From Salininema proteolyticum (GTDB lineage Bacteria; Actinomycetota; Actinomycetes; Mycobacteriales; Micromonosporaceae), in assembly GCF_042685645.1 (NCBI RefSeq), contig NZ_JBHUNX010000001.1, positions 4,712,001-4,776,000 of the forward strand: a stretch of 64,000 nt of DNA. The letters are read 5' to 3'. Each line of letters begins with the position of its first letter. Position 1 is the stretch's first letter. The notes beneath the pieces were generated by a model. The model worked only from the letters and a program-made list of their open reading frames with translations. It did no database searches and was not told the origin of the DNA. Below, piece after piece: positions 34,072-41,938 of the stretch. The translations under genes were made by a program, and so were the position numbers.

Positions 34072-34857
34072 TCAGGACACCACCACGCGCACGCCGGCGG
34101 ATTCGAAGTCGCGGATCTGCTCCGGCGGCGCCGACTGGTCGGTCACCAGCGTGTGGATCCGGTCGGTCGAGCAGATGCGGGCGAAGGCGTGCCCGGAGAT
34201 CTTCGAGCCGTCGGCGATGATGACGACCTTCCTGGCCCGTGCGGCCATGAGGGCGTTTATGGCGGCCTCCCCCTCGTGGTGGGAGGTCGCGCCCAGTTTG
34301 AAGTCCACGGCGTCCACGCCGAGGAAGGCGATGTCCAGCGTGATCTCGCGCAGGATGGGCGCCGCGAGCGGCCCGATGAGCTCGTAGGACTGCGGGCGCA
34401 CCACGCCGCCGGCCACCACGACCTTGAGGTGCGGGCGGACGATCAGCTCGTTGGCGATGTTCAGTGCGTTGGTGACTATGGTCAGGCCCGTCGAGCCCGG
34501 CGTCGCCACCAGGTCGGTCCTGGTCGCCAGGGAGCGGGCCACCTCGGTGATGGTGGTCCCGCCGTTGAGCGCGATCACCTGGCCGGGCTGGACGAGTTTC
34601 GCGGCGGCCTGGCCGATCCGGTGCTTCTCCTGGACGTGCTTGGCCGTCTTGTACCGCAGCGGGAGGTCGTAGGAGATCCCGCCCGCGACGGCCCCGCCGC
34701 GGGTGCGGGTGATCATCTGCTGTTGGGACAGTTGGTCGAAGTCACGTCGGATCGTCGCCTGGGAGACCCCGAGCTTGTCCGCCGCCTCTTCGACGGTGAT
34801 CCTTCCTTGCTCGGCAAGGATTTCCAGCAGCGTGTTCCATCTTGCGTAGCGGTCCAT
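34072..34857 (-). CDS. DeoR-family transcriptional regulator
   Basis: 261 residues from ATG 34857. The N-terminal helix-turn-helix (ITVEEAADKLGVSQATIRRD) and the LSQQQMITRTRGGAV segment are the DeoR signature. The C-terminal domain binds a sugar phosphate, with the NGGTT loop near residue 99 and GVDAVDFKLGAT. It is divergent from nagA across 145 bp that contain two direct copies of GCGCGTT (34891 and 34922, 31 bp apart), candidate operators. The likely effector is an amino-sugar phosphate, inferred from nagA. Similar regulators are called AgaR or NagR-like elsewhere. Confidence 0.88.
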   Translation of the reverse strand: MDRYARWNTLLEILAEQGRITVEEAADKLGVSQATIRRDFDQLSQQQMITRTRGGAVAGGISYDLPLRYKTAKHVQEKHRIGQAAAKLVQPGQVIALNGGTTITEVARSLATRTDLVATPGSTGLTIVTNALNIANELIVRPHLKVVVAGGVVRPQSYELIGPLAAPILREITLDIAFLGVDAVDFKLGATSHHEGEAAINALMAARARKVVIIADGSKISGHAFARICSTDRIHTLVTDQSAPPEQIRDFESAGVRVVVS

Positions 34858-35002
34858 TATTCTCCTAACCGACGTCCGAGCTCAATTATCGCGCGTTATT
34901 GTTCGTATTGGGAGCCTGGGTGCGCGTTCAATGCACATTAGGGTTCGATTATGTCAGCCGGCGTGAGGTCAAGCACGCCGCCGTGCTTATAAAGGAGCGT
35001 AG
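34858..35002. promoter_or_regulatory. Divergent regulator-nagA control region
   Basis: The 145-bp region is AT-richer than its surroundings. Two direct GCGCGTT repeats start at 34891 and 34922, about three helical turns apart; TTATTG and TCAATG follow them. They are candidate binding sites for the DeoR-type regulator. An AAAGGAG ribosome site precedes nagA. Confidence 0.5.
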
Positions 35003-36124
35003 ATGAGCACATTCCCACCCCATGCGCGGGTAGTGACGGGAGAGGGGACCCTGACGGGGACCGTTGTCACCGAGGGCGACCGCATCGCCGGAGTCGAGGA
35101 GACGGCCGGCGAGCCCTCCGGCTGGATCGTGCCGGGCTTCATCGACACGCACACCCACGGCGGCGGGGGCTTCTCCTTCACCGGGGGAGACCCCGAGTCG
35201 GCGCGCAAGGCCGCCGCGTTCCACGCCTCGCGGGGCACGACGTCGATCATGGCCTCCCTCGTCTCCGGTTCGCCGGAGTTCCTCCGCGAGGCGACTGTCG
35301 GCCTCAAGCCGCTCTGGGAGGACGGCACGATCATGGGCCTCCACTACGAGGGCCCCTACATCGCCGCCTCGCGCAAGGGCGCCCACGACCCCGAGGCGCT
35401 GCGCGACCCGTCCGTCGACGAGATGCGCGACCTGGTCGGGCTGGGCGGCGGGTTCGTCAAGATGGTCACCATCGCCCCCGAGCTGGACGGCGCGGTCGAG
35501 ACGATCGAGTACCTGGACGGCGCCGGGATCGTGGTGGCCATCGGGCACACCGACGCCACGTGGGAGCAGGCGCTGGCGGGCGTCGACGCGGGCGCGAAGG
35601 TCGCCACGCACCTGTGCAACGCGATGCGGCCGTTCAACCACCGCGACCCGGGCCCGATCCCGCTACTGCTGGACGACGAGCGCGTCATCTGCGAGGTGAT
35701 CGCGGACCCGGTCCACCTGCACCACGGCACCATGGAGTTCATCTTCGACGCGGGCCTGCCGACGTGGACGCACCTGGTCTCCGACGCCATGGACGCCGCC
35801 GGGCTGGCCGACGGGACGTACATGCTGGGCACTCTGGAGGTCGACGTGGTGGACGGGACAGCGCGGACCAAGGACGGGGCGATCGCCGGCTCCACGATCA
35901 CGATGCTGGACGCCTTCCAGAACGCGGTGCGCCTCTCGGGCCAGACGGTGGAGAGCGCCGTGGCGATGACCGCCGAGGTGCCGGCCGAGACGTTCGGCCT
36001 GGCCGACGCGGGCATCATCGAGCCCGGCCGCCGTGCCGACCTCGTCGTGCTGGACGACGACCTGGAGCTGCGCGGCGTCATGCGCGGCGGCGAGTGGGTG
36101 CCGACCGCCGGCGGGGAGTCGTGA
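35003..36124 (+). CDS. nagA: N-acetylglucosamine-6-phosphate deacetylase
   Basis: 373 residues, amidohydrolase superfamily. Metal-site residues are HTH (His50, His52), Glu116 in YEGPY, His182 in IGHTDA and His203 in THLCNAM; the catalytic base Asp261 is in VSDAMDAAG. It removes acetate from GlcNAc-6-phosphate, the entry step in using cell-wall or chitin amino sugars. It is single-gene, followed by a terminator-like hairpin at 36169-36206, and divergent from a DeoR-type regulator. nagB is not in the window. Assignment rests on the complete set of family motifs and normal length. Confidence 0.93.
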   Translation: MSTFPPHARVVTGEGTLTGTVVTEGDRIAGVEETAGEPSGWIVPGFIDTHTHGGGGFSFTGGDPESARKAAAFHASRGTTSIMASLVSGSPEFLREATVGLKPLWEDGTIMGLHYEGPYIAASRKGAHDPEALRDPSVDEMRDLVGLGGGFVKMVTIAPELDGAVETIEYLDGAGIVVAIGHTDATWEQALAGVDAGAKVATHLCNAMRPFNHRDPGPIPLLLDDERVICEVIADPVHLHHGTMEFIFDAGLPTWTHLVSDAMDAAGLADGTYMLGTLEVDVVDGTARTKDGAIAGSTITMLDAFQNAVRLSGQTVESAVAMTAEVPAETFGLADAGIIEPGRRADLVVLDDDLELRGVMRGGEWVPTAGGES

Positions 36125-36168
36125 GCCGCGGGTGAGCGCCCATCGGGCGCGCTGATAGCGGAACCGTG

Positions 36169-36206
36169 GGGGCGGGGCGGCCGACCTCCGCCCCTCGGTT
36201 TTATTG
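36169..36206 (+). terminator. Terminator after nagA
   Basis: GGGGCGG at 36169-36175 pairs with CCGCCCC at 36188-36194, followed by TCGGTTTTATTG. It lies about 45 bp after the nagA stop. Confidence 0.65.
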
Positions 36207-36247
36207 ATTGCACACCATTTCCTAACCGGCCGTGTTCCAATGGCGCG

Positions 36248-36622
36248 GTGAAGGTATTGGCAGTGGACAACATCCTCGTCCCCGTCGGAGACCTGACGGC
36301 GGCGCGGGAGTTCTACGGGTTCCGGCTGGGCCTCCGGGCGCGCGTCGACGACCCCGAGCGGGACATGATCCTCTTCGACACCGCTCCCTCCTCCCCGGGG
36401 CTGCTCCTCCACACCGCGCCCGTGGACGGGCGCGGAGGCGCCGTCGGGATGCGCGTCTGGCTGGAGGTGGAGGACGTGACCGAGACGGTGACCGTGCTGC
36501 GGGCGCGCGGCGTCCACCCGATGGGCGACCCGTACTGGGTCGGGAGCGGCGAGGCCGTCGAACTGGCCGATCCGTGGGGCAACGTCATAGGCCTGACCGA
36601 CTACTCCGGCATGGAGCCCTGA
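36248..36622 (+). CDS. VOC (glyoxalase/bleomycin-resistance) superfamily protein
   Basis: 124 residues from GTG 36248. It shows the paired beta-alpha-beta-beta-beta pattern of vicinal oxygen chelate proteins: VDNILVPVGDLTAAREFY at the start and VELADPWGNVIGLTDY at the end. The C-terminal DPWGN motif is typical. Metal-ligand positions are partly replaced, so an enzymatic or ligand-binding role cannot be assigned. It lies between nagA and glnR without obvious co-transcription. No signal or membrane segment is seen. Confidence 0.8.
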   Translation: MKVLAVDNILVPVGDLTAAREFYGFRLGLRARVDDPERDMILFDTAPSSPGLLLHTAPVDGRGGAVGMRVWLEVEDVTETVTVLRARGVHPMGDPYWVGSGEAVELADPWGNVIGLTDYSGMEP

Positions 36623-36833
36623 GGAGCGGACGGCCGAGCCCGGCCCTCGGGATGGACCGGCTCCGCCCGGACAGAGTCCGGGTTCACCTCCGTCTACCAG
36701 GGGCTTGGTGAGGCGGACCGGCCACGTCCGGACGGAGGCCGGCCGGCGAAGCCGGATCCGGCGTCACCGCCGGCGACCGACCGGCCCGCCCAGACCCAGG
36801 CCGGCCGGCGCGGAGACCCGCGACCGCCCCGGC

Positions 36834-37547
36834 CTAGACGAGAGAGTGCTTCGGCGATGACGACTTGTCCGTCGAAGGCGGCAGGACGAAGCGGTAGCCG
36901 ACCTGGCGGACCGTGCCGATCAGCGCCTCGTGCTCCGAGCCGAGCTTCGCCCGCAGGCGTCGGATGTGCACGTCCACCGTCCGGGTGCCCCCGTAGTAGT
37001 CGTAGCCCCAGACCTCGCGCAGCAGCTGCTCGCGGCTGAAGACCCGTCCCGGATGCTCGGCCAGGTAGCGCAGCAGCTCGAACTCCTTGTACGTCAGGTC
37101 GAGCGGCTGGCCCTTGATCTTGCACGAGTACATGTCCGGGTCGATGACCAGGTCGCCGACCTTGATCATGTCGGCGCTGTCGAGCTTCTCGCTCTCGCGG
37201 CGCCCCACGGCCAGGCGCAGGCGCGCCTCCACCTCGGCCGGGCCGGCCCCGGAGAGCAGGAAGTCGTCCACCTGCCAGTCCGGCTGGATCGTGATGAGCC
37301 CCGACTCGTTGATGACGAGCATGACCGGCACGCTGACCCCGGTGGTGCGCAGCATCCGGCAGGTCGAGCGCGCGTCGGCGAGGTCCTCGCGCGCGTCCAC
37401 GGCGATGACGTCCGGCGCGGGTCCCTCCAGCAGGGAGCGCGCGTCGCGCGGCAGGTAGCGGACGTGGTGGGGGAGCAGGGTGATCGAGGGCAGGATGTTC
37501 TCGGGGAACTGGGGCACCGGATAGTCGGTGAGAATGAGAATTTCCAC
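36834..37547 (-). CDS. glnR: GlnR-like orphan OmpR-family nitrogen regulator
   Basis: 237 residues from GTG 37547 (GGAGG eight bases upstream). The N-terminal receiver-like domain lacks a full phosphorylation pocket but retains Asp51 (VDARED). The C-terminal winged helix runs from about residue 127, with LTYKEFELLRYLAEHPGRVF, EVWGYDYYGGTRTVDVHIRRLRAKLG and GTVRQVGYRF, matching actinobacterial GlnR. GlnR controls glutamine synthetase, ammonium and nitrate genes without a partner kinase. No histidine kinase gene is adjacent, as expected. Length and context support the assignment. Confidence 0.87.
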   Translation of the reverse strand: MEILILTDYPVPQFPENILPSITLLPHHVRYLPRDARSLLEGPAPDVIAVDAREDLADARSTCRMLRTTGVSVPVMLVINESGLITIQPDWQVDDFLLSGAGPAEVEARLRLAVGRRESEKLDSADMIKVGDLVIDPDMYSCKIKGQPLDLTYKEFELLRYLAEHPGRVFSREQLLREVWGYDYYGGTRTVDVHIRRLRAKLGSEHEALIGTVRQVGYRFVLPPSTDKSSSPKHSLV

Positions 37548-37829
37548 AGGCGGCCTCCGAATGTGGCAGGCGGGTTTCGCTGGTGACCTGGACTCTCGCG
37601 GCCTCGCGTCGGCGGCGCGGAGTCGGTAATCCCGGCGTCATCGGCGGGCGGTCGCGACTGCGGTAGGTGAAATCCCTATAAATTGTAGCCGATATTCCGG
37701 CGGACGGTTGAACGCGCCACATACCGCGTCCACCGGCGCCGCGGTTCCCGTCCCCCACATCGGGGTACGGCCCTCGACGCGGGCGCGCAGCGCCGAGCCT
37801 CCCGGAGGCGATCGTCTAGGCTTGGATCC

Positions 37830-39383
37830 GTGGGCAGACACTCTTCAGGCAATTGGGACTCCTACGGCTGGGAGCCGGCCGACCCCCGGAGTGGCCGGCA
37901 CGACGACCCCCGAGACGACGACGGCTGGAACCGTTCGCGCGCCTCGGAGACGCCGTCGGGGGAATGGGGAAGCTCGTACGGGACCGAGGCCCAGTCGGGC
38001 GGGTGGGGCGGCCCCTACGGCGCCGAGCGGCACTCCGACCCCTGGGGCGGCTCACACGGGCCCGAAACGCCGTCCGGCCCCCCGGGGAGCGCCCCCGGGT
38101 CCGCGAGCGGCTCCGACGCCTGGGGAGCCTCCTACGGCGAACCGTCCGGACGCCACAGCGGCTCCCACGTCTCGGCCGACGGCTGGAACAGGTCCGCCGC
38201 CGAGCCCCGGCCGGACTCCGGTTCCTTCGCCGCCCCCTACGGCACCGACCCCCGCCCGGACTCCTTCGGCACCGGCGCGTCGACAGAGCCCACCGGCGCC
38301 GGTGCGAATCCCTACGACACGGGCGCACAGGCCGCCCCGTGGCCGGCCCCGGCGGCCGACGGCCCCCGGACCGCGTCCTTCGTCCCCAGGCCCTCGCCCT
38401 CCCCCGAGGAGATCGCCGCCGAACCGCCGGCCTGGGGCCTCGAACGGCCCGACCCGGCCCGGCGCCCCGCGGTCACCGTCACCCCCGCCGAGGAGAACCT
38501 CGCGGAGACCGAGGCCGAACCCGAGCCGGACCTTCTTGCGGAACGGGCCCCCGACCACACCAACCCGCCGCCCACGCCGCCCTGGTACCAGCGCGTCCCC
38601 CCGATCCTCCTGATCATCGGCCTCACCGGCGGACTCGTCATCGGCTCCCAGACCGAGCGCTGGGCGTACGCCGCCGGCATCGGCCTCGCCCAGGCGGCCG
38701 CCGTCGTGTGCCTGACCTGGGTGCGCGGCCTGACGAGCCCCTGGTCGGTCTGGATCTCCGCGGGGGCGGGGCTCCTCGCGGGCAACGCCTTCGCCGTCGA
38801 GTGGCCGCAGCCCTCGATCAGCCCGCTCCTCGGCGCGCTCGCGCTCGCCGCCCAGCTGTCGCTGATCGTCCACCTGTTGAACCCGAAGCGCGGCAACACC
38901 GTCGACGCGATGGGAACGGCGTCCCTGGCGGCGGTCCTGGTCTTCGGCTACTCCTGTTTCATAGTCCTGTCGCGACTGGGCGCGGCCCCGCCGGCCGTCT
39001 ACGCCTCCCTCATCGCCGGCGGTTGCGCCCTGCTGACCGCCCGCGCCGTCGACTTCGCCCTGCCCGACCCGCGCGTCAACCGCCAGATCCCCCGGGGGGC
39101 CTTCGGCGTCGTGCTGGGCACCATGTGCGGCACGGCCGCGGCCGCCTACGCCGGCATGGTCATCGAAGGGCCCGAACCGCAGAGCGCCGCCATCGGGGGG
39201 CTCTTGGTCTCACTGACCGCGATCCTCGCCGACACGGCGGTAGCCTATATAGTCGCGTCCAGGCGCATCGACGGCGACGGCGGAGCGCCGTGGCCGGTGA
39301 CCGGAATGGCGGGCCCCCTCTTCGCCTTCGCCATGACCGGGCCCGTCGTCTACCTCCTCAGCGCCTACTACATCGTCACCTGA
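37830..39383 (+). CDS. Membrane protein with long disordered N-terminus
   Basis: 517 residues from GTG 37830. Residues 1-250 are low complexity, rich in Gly, Ser, Pro, Asp and Trp/Tyr-Gly repeats (units like GGWGGPYG and SYGTE), and presumably cytoplasmic and disordered. Residues about 260-515 contain eight or nine hydrophobic helices with short loops. No transporter or enzyme motif is recognised. It is followed 19 bp later by an LmeA-like gene, so the two are probably co-transcribed. A role in the envelope is likely from the topology alone. Confidence 0.8.
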   Translation: MGRHSSGNWDSYGWEPADPRSGRHDDPRDDDGWNRSRASETPSGEWGSSYGTEAQSGGWGGPYGAERHSDPWGGSHGPETPSGPPGSAPGSASGSDAWGASYGEPSGRHSGSHVSADGWNRSAAEPRPDSGSFAAPYGTDPRPDSFGTGASTEPTGAGANPYDTGAQAAPWPAPAADGPRTASFVPRPSPSPEEIAAEPPAWGLERPDPARRPAVTVTPAEENLAETEAEPEPDLLAERAPDHTNPPPTPPWYQRVPPILLIIGLTGGLVIGSQTERWAYAAGIGLAQAAAVVCLTWVRGLTSPWSVWISAGAGLLAGNAFAVEWPQPSISPLLGALALAAQLSLIVHLLNPKRGNTVDAMGTASLAAVLVFGYSCFIVLSRLGAAPPAVYASLIAGGCALLTARAVDFALPDPRVNRQIPRGAFGVVLGTMCGTAAAAYAGMVIEGPEPQSAAIGGLLVSLTAILADTAVAYIVASRRIDGDGGAPWPVTGMAGPLFAFAMTGPVVYLLSAYYIVT

Positions 39384-39402
39384 CCCGTACGGAGAGAACA
39401 CC

Positions 39403-40146
39403 ATGTCGACTATCGTGCGCCGCATCCTCATAGGCCTCCTCATCCTCGGAATCGTCCTCGTGCTGGGCGACCGGGTCGCGGCCAACCTGGCGCAGGACGA
39501 GATCGCCGACAGCGTGGCCCAGCGGGCCGAGGAGTCCGGCGCGTGGTCCAGCGACCGCGTCGACGTCCAGATCCACGGCTTCCCCTTCCTGACCCAGGTC
39601 GTCGACGGCGACATGGAGCGCATCGACATCGACCTCTCCAGCGTCTCCTACAGCTCCCTGACGTTCGACTCCTTCGACATCACCGCCGAGGGCGTGGAGG
39701 GCGACCCCGCCGAGCTGATGAAGGGGACCGGCGAGATCACCGCGCGCGACCTGCGCGGCACCGCGGTCATCGGGCTCGACGACCTGTCCGCCCTCGTCCC
39801 CGGCGACCACGAGGTCGAGTTCCACCGCGAGGACGGCGGCCTGGCCGCCGACATCACCACCGACGTCTTCGGCACCGAGCTGACGCTCTCGACCGACGTC
39901 GCCATCGCCGTGTCCGACGGCGCCATCGACTTCCAGGCCGGAGAGCTGGACACCAAGGAGGGCACGATGCCCGACGGCGCCGAGACGCTCATCGCGGGCC
40001 TGGCCTCCTTCCTCGACGTCCGGGTGCCGATCCCCGAGCTGCCCTACGGCCTGCGGCTGGAGGACGTCTCCGTCGGCTCGGACGGCCTGCGGCTGACCGC
40101 GGTCGGCGAGGACACCGTGCTGCGCTCCGCCGCCGAGCCGGCCTGA
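39403..40146 (+). CDS. LmeA-like DUF2993 envelope protein
   Basis: 247 residues from ATG 39403. A membrane anchor (RILIGLLILGIVLVLGDRVAANLAQ) is followed by the DUF2993 pattern: an amphipathic helix, the IHGFPFLTQVVDGDMERIDIDL segment and a long beta-rich body. The mycobacterial relative LmeA is a periplasmic lipid-binding protein that acts in lipoglycan maturation. Here the body is acidic and should face outward. It lies 19 bp after a multi-spanning membrane protein gene. Substrate binding is inferred from the family. Confidence 0.82.
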   Translation: MSTIVRRILIGLLILGIVLVLGDRVAANLAQDEIADSVAQRAEESGAWSSDRVDVQIHGFPFLTQVVDGDMERIDIDLSSVSYSSLTFDSFDITAEGVEGDPAELMKGTGEITARDLRGTAVIGLDDLSALVPGDHEVEFHREDGGLAADITTDVFGTELTLSTDVAIAVSDGAIDFQAGELDTKEGTMPDGAETLIAGLASFLDVRVPIPELPYGLRLEDVSVGSDGLRLTAVGEDTVLRSAAEPA

Positions 40147-40217
40147 TCGCGAAGCCGCCATCCACATGGCGGGAACGTCCATGGCGGTCCCGGGAAGGGT
40201 CTGTTATGGTTTGGACC

Positions 40218-40295
40218 ATGCGCTCGCCTTTGCTGACGAGGCGGCGTGCGATCGACTTCTGTTACATCGCCGCCACCCTGTGTCGAATGATTTAG
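40218..40295 (+). CDS. Cysteine-containing leader peptide upstream of sseA
   Basis: A 25-codon frame, ATG 40218 to TAG 40295, encodes MRSPLLTRRRAIDFCYIAAT followed by LCRMI. It has Cys15 and Cys22. The pattern (basic start, L-T-R-R-R-x-I-D, then two Cys) matches the short leader peptides that precede sulfur-assimilation operons in actinobacteria. A TATGGT box at 40205-40210 ends seven bases before the ATG, as for a leaderless transcript. Ribosome stalling at Cys codons when Cys-tRNA is scarce could control the following hairpins and sseA-sseC. Cysteine-responsive attenuators of this type are known in mycobacteria. Confidence 0.72.
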   Translation: MRSPLLTRRRAIDFCYIAATLCRMI

Positions 40296-40373
40296 GCGAC
40301 TGGCACTCGGCCAGTCGCCGGATGACGGCCTGCCCTCCGCCGAGAGCGGAGCGCCCTTTACCTGAGAGGGCGC
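40295..40373 (+). promoter_or_regulatory. Candidate attenuator: three consecutive hairpins
   Basis: Directly after the leader stop come three stem-loops: GGCGACTGG 40295-40303 with CCAGTCGCC 40311-40319; CTCCGC 40335-40340 with GCGGAG 40346-40351; GCGCCCT 40351-40357 with AGGGCGC 40367-40373. The second and third share a base and may be mutually exclusive with a longer pairing of TGCCC (40331) and GGGCA (40374). This layout suits transcriptional or translational attenuation. Confidence 0.6.
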
Positions 40374-40630
40374 GGGCAGCGGCTCAACGACGACACAGAA
40401 GTAAGGGCGCCTCAAACGATTCACCGGACTCCCTTTTCACGGGAGACGTGTATCCGCCTCCTTTCCGGCTCTCGCCGGCTGAACCCTCTTCGTTGCCGCC
40501 GTGGCGCTCACGCAGGTCCAGGCACTCTCTCCGACCTCCCGCGGCCCGACCCCGGAGCAGGACCGGAGCCCCAATCCACCGCCAGACATCACCGGATCTG
40601 AACATACATGCACTTAGGAGTGGAAATACA

Positions 40631-41479
40631 ATGGCACGTGAAGACGTACTGGTCACCGCCGACTGGGCCGAAGAGAACCTCGACACCGACGGAATCGTCT
40701 TCGTCGAGGTCGACGAGGACACCGCCGCCTACGCCACCGGCCACATCAAGGGCGCGGTCAAACTCGACTGGAAGGAGGACCTGCAGGACCAGGTCCGCCG
40801 CGACTTCGTCGACGCCGAGCAGTTCTCCAAGCTGCTGTCCGAGCGCGGCATCGCCAACGACGACACCGTCGTCCTTTACGGCGGCAACAACAACTGGTTC
40901 GCGGCCTACGCCTACTGGTACTTCAAGCTGTACGGCCACCAGGACGTCCGCCTCCTGGACGGCGGCCGCAAGAAGTGGGAGCTGGACGCCCGCGAGCTCG
41001 TGACCGACCTGCCCGAGCGCCCCGCCACCGAGTACACCGCCAAGCAGCCCGACACCTCCATCCGCGCCTTCCGCGACGACGTCGTGGACGCCATCGGCGC
41101 CCAGAACCTGGTCGACGTGCGCTCCCCCGACGAGTACGCCGGACGCCTGCTCGCCCCGGCCCACCTGCCCCAGGAGCAGTCGCAGCGCGCCGGCCACGTG
41201 CCGACCGCCATCAGCGTCCCGTGGAGCCAGGCGGCCAACGAGGACGGCACCTTCAAGTCCAACGAGCAGCTCGCCGACCTCTACAAGGCCGCGGGACTGG
41301 ACGACTCCAAGGACATCATCGCCTACTGCCGCATCGGCGAGCGCTCCAGCCACACCTGGTTCGCGCTCAAGGAGCTGCTGGGCTTCGAGAACGTCAAGAA
41401 CTACGACGGCTCCTGGACCGAGTACGGTTCGCTGGTCGGCGTCCCGGTCGCCCTCGGCGACGAGCCGGGCGAGAAGTAA
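40631..41479 (+). CDS. sseA: Thiosulfate sulfurtransferase (rhodanese), SseA/CysA type
   Basis: 282 residues from ATG 40631 (AGGAG upstream). Two rhodanese domains are visible: residues 1-125, with GHIKGAVKLDW and YGGNNNWFAAYAYWY, and residues 145-282, with VDVRSPDEYAG. The catalytic loop CRIGERSS starts at Cys233. It transfers sulfane sulfur from thiosulfate to a nucleophile such as cyanide or a carrier protein. It is followed 22 bp later by an SseC-type gene, a conserved actinobacterial pair. It is preceded by a 335-bp leader that includes a Cys peptide and hairpins. Confidence 0.92.
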   Translation: MAREDVLVTADWAEENLDTDGIVFVEVDEDTAAYATGHIKGAVKLDWKEDLQDQVRRDFVDAEQFSKLLSERGIANDDTVVLYGGNNNWFAAYAYWYFKLYGHQDVRLLDGGRKKWELDARELVTDLPERPATEYTAKQPDTSIRAFRDDVVDAIGAQNLVDVRSPDEYAGRLLAPAHLPQEQSQRAGHVPTAISVPWSQAANEDGTFKSNEQLADLYKAAGLDDSKDIIAYCRIGERSSHTWFALKELLGFENVKNYDGSWTEYGSLVGVPVALGDEPGEK

Positions 41480-41501
41480 GCAGCAGAGAAAGGACCTTCA
41501 C

Positions 41502-41825
41502 ATGGCCATCGCACAGACTCCGGGCTGCGCCGCCCCCGCGCAGGGCACCGCTCTGCCCGCGTCCATCGACCTGGACACCGAGACCGTCATCACCGGCATC
41601 GTCGTCAACGGCGAGGGCGCCGAGGTCGACGGCGCGTACGTCCGCCTGCTGGACTCCTCGGGCGAGTTCACCGCCGAGGTCGTGACCGCCGGGGGCGGAC
41701 AGTTCCGCTTCTTCGCCGCGCCCGGCGCCTGGACCCTCCGGACCCTGTCCCGCTACGGCGACTCGACCGACGAGGTCGAGGTCGCCACCGGGCTCCACGA
41801 GTACAAGCTGGAGGTGAGCCGCTAG
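41502..41825 (+). CDS. sseC: SseC-type DUF1416 protein
   Basis: 107 residues, DUF1416 family, known in mycobacteria as SseC next to cysA/sseA. The N-terminal AIAQTPGCAAPAQGT contains Cys9 and is followed by a beta-sandwich pattern (ETVITGIVVNGEG, AYVRLLDSSGEF, FRFFAAPGAWTLRTL) similar to carboxypeptidase regulatory-like folds. Its molecular role is not established; pairing with the sulfurtransferase suggests a sulfur carrier or accessory protein. A strong terminator follows at 41855-41889. Confidence 0.87.
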   Translation: MAIAQTPGCAAPAQGTALPASIDLDTETVITGIVVNGEGAEVDGAYVRLLDSSGEFTAEVVTAGGGQFRFFAAPGAWTLRTLSRYGDSTDEVEVATGLHEYKLEVSR

Positions 41826-41854
41826 GACGCGATCGGCACGTTAGGTATTGTTCG

Positions 41855-41889
41855 CCGAAGGCCCCGACCGCGATGGTCGGGGCCTTCGG
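41855..41889. terminator. Terminator between sseC and pbpA (convergent)
   Basis: CCGAAGGCCCCGACC at 41855-41869 pairs perfectly with GGTCGGGGCCTTCGG at 41875-41889 around GCGAT. It follows the sseC stop by 29 bp and can also serve the convergent pbpA gene. Confidence 0.85.
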
Positions 41890-41938
41890 TATTGCTTGCG
41901 GGCCTTCTCTTCGGTGCTCTCGCGCCGAGGGGAAGAGG

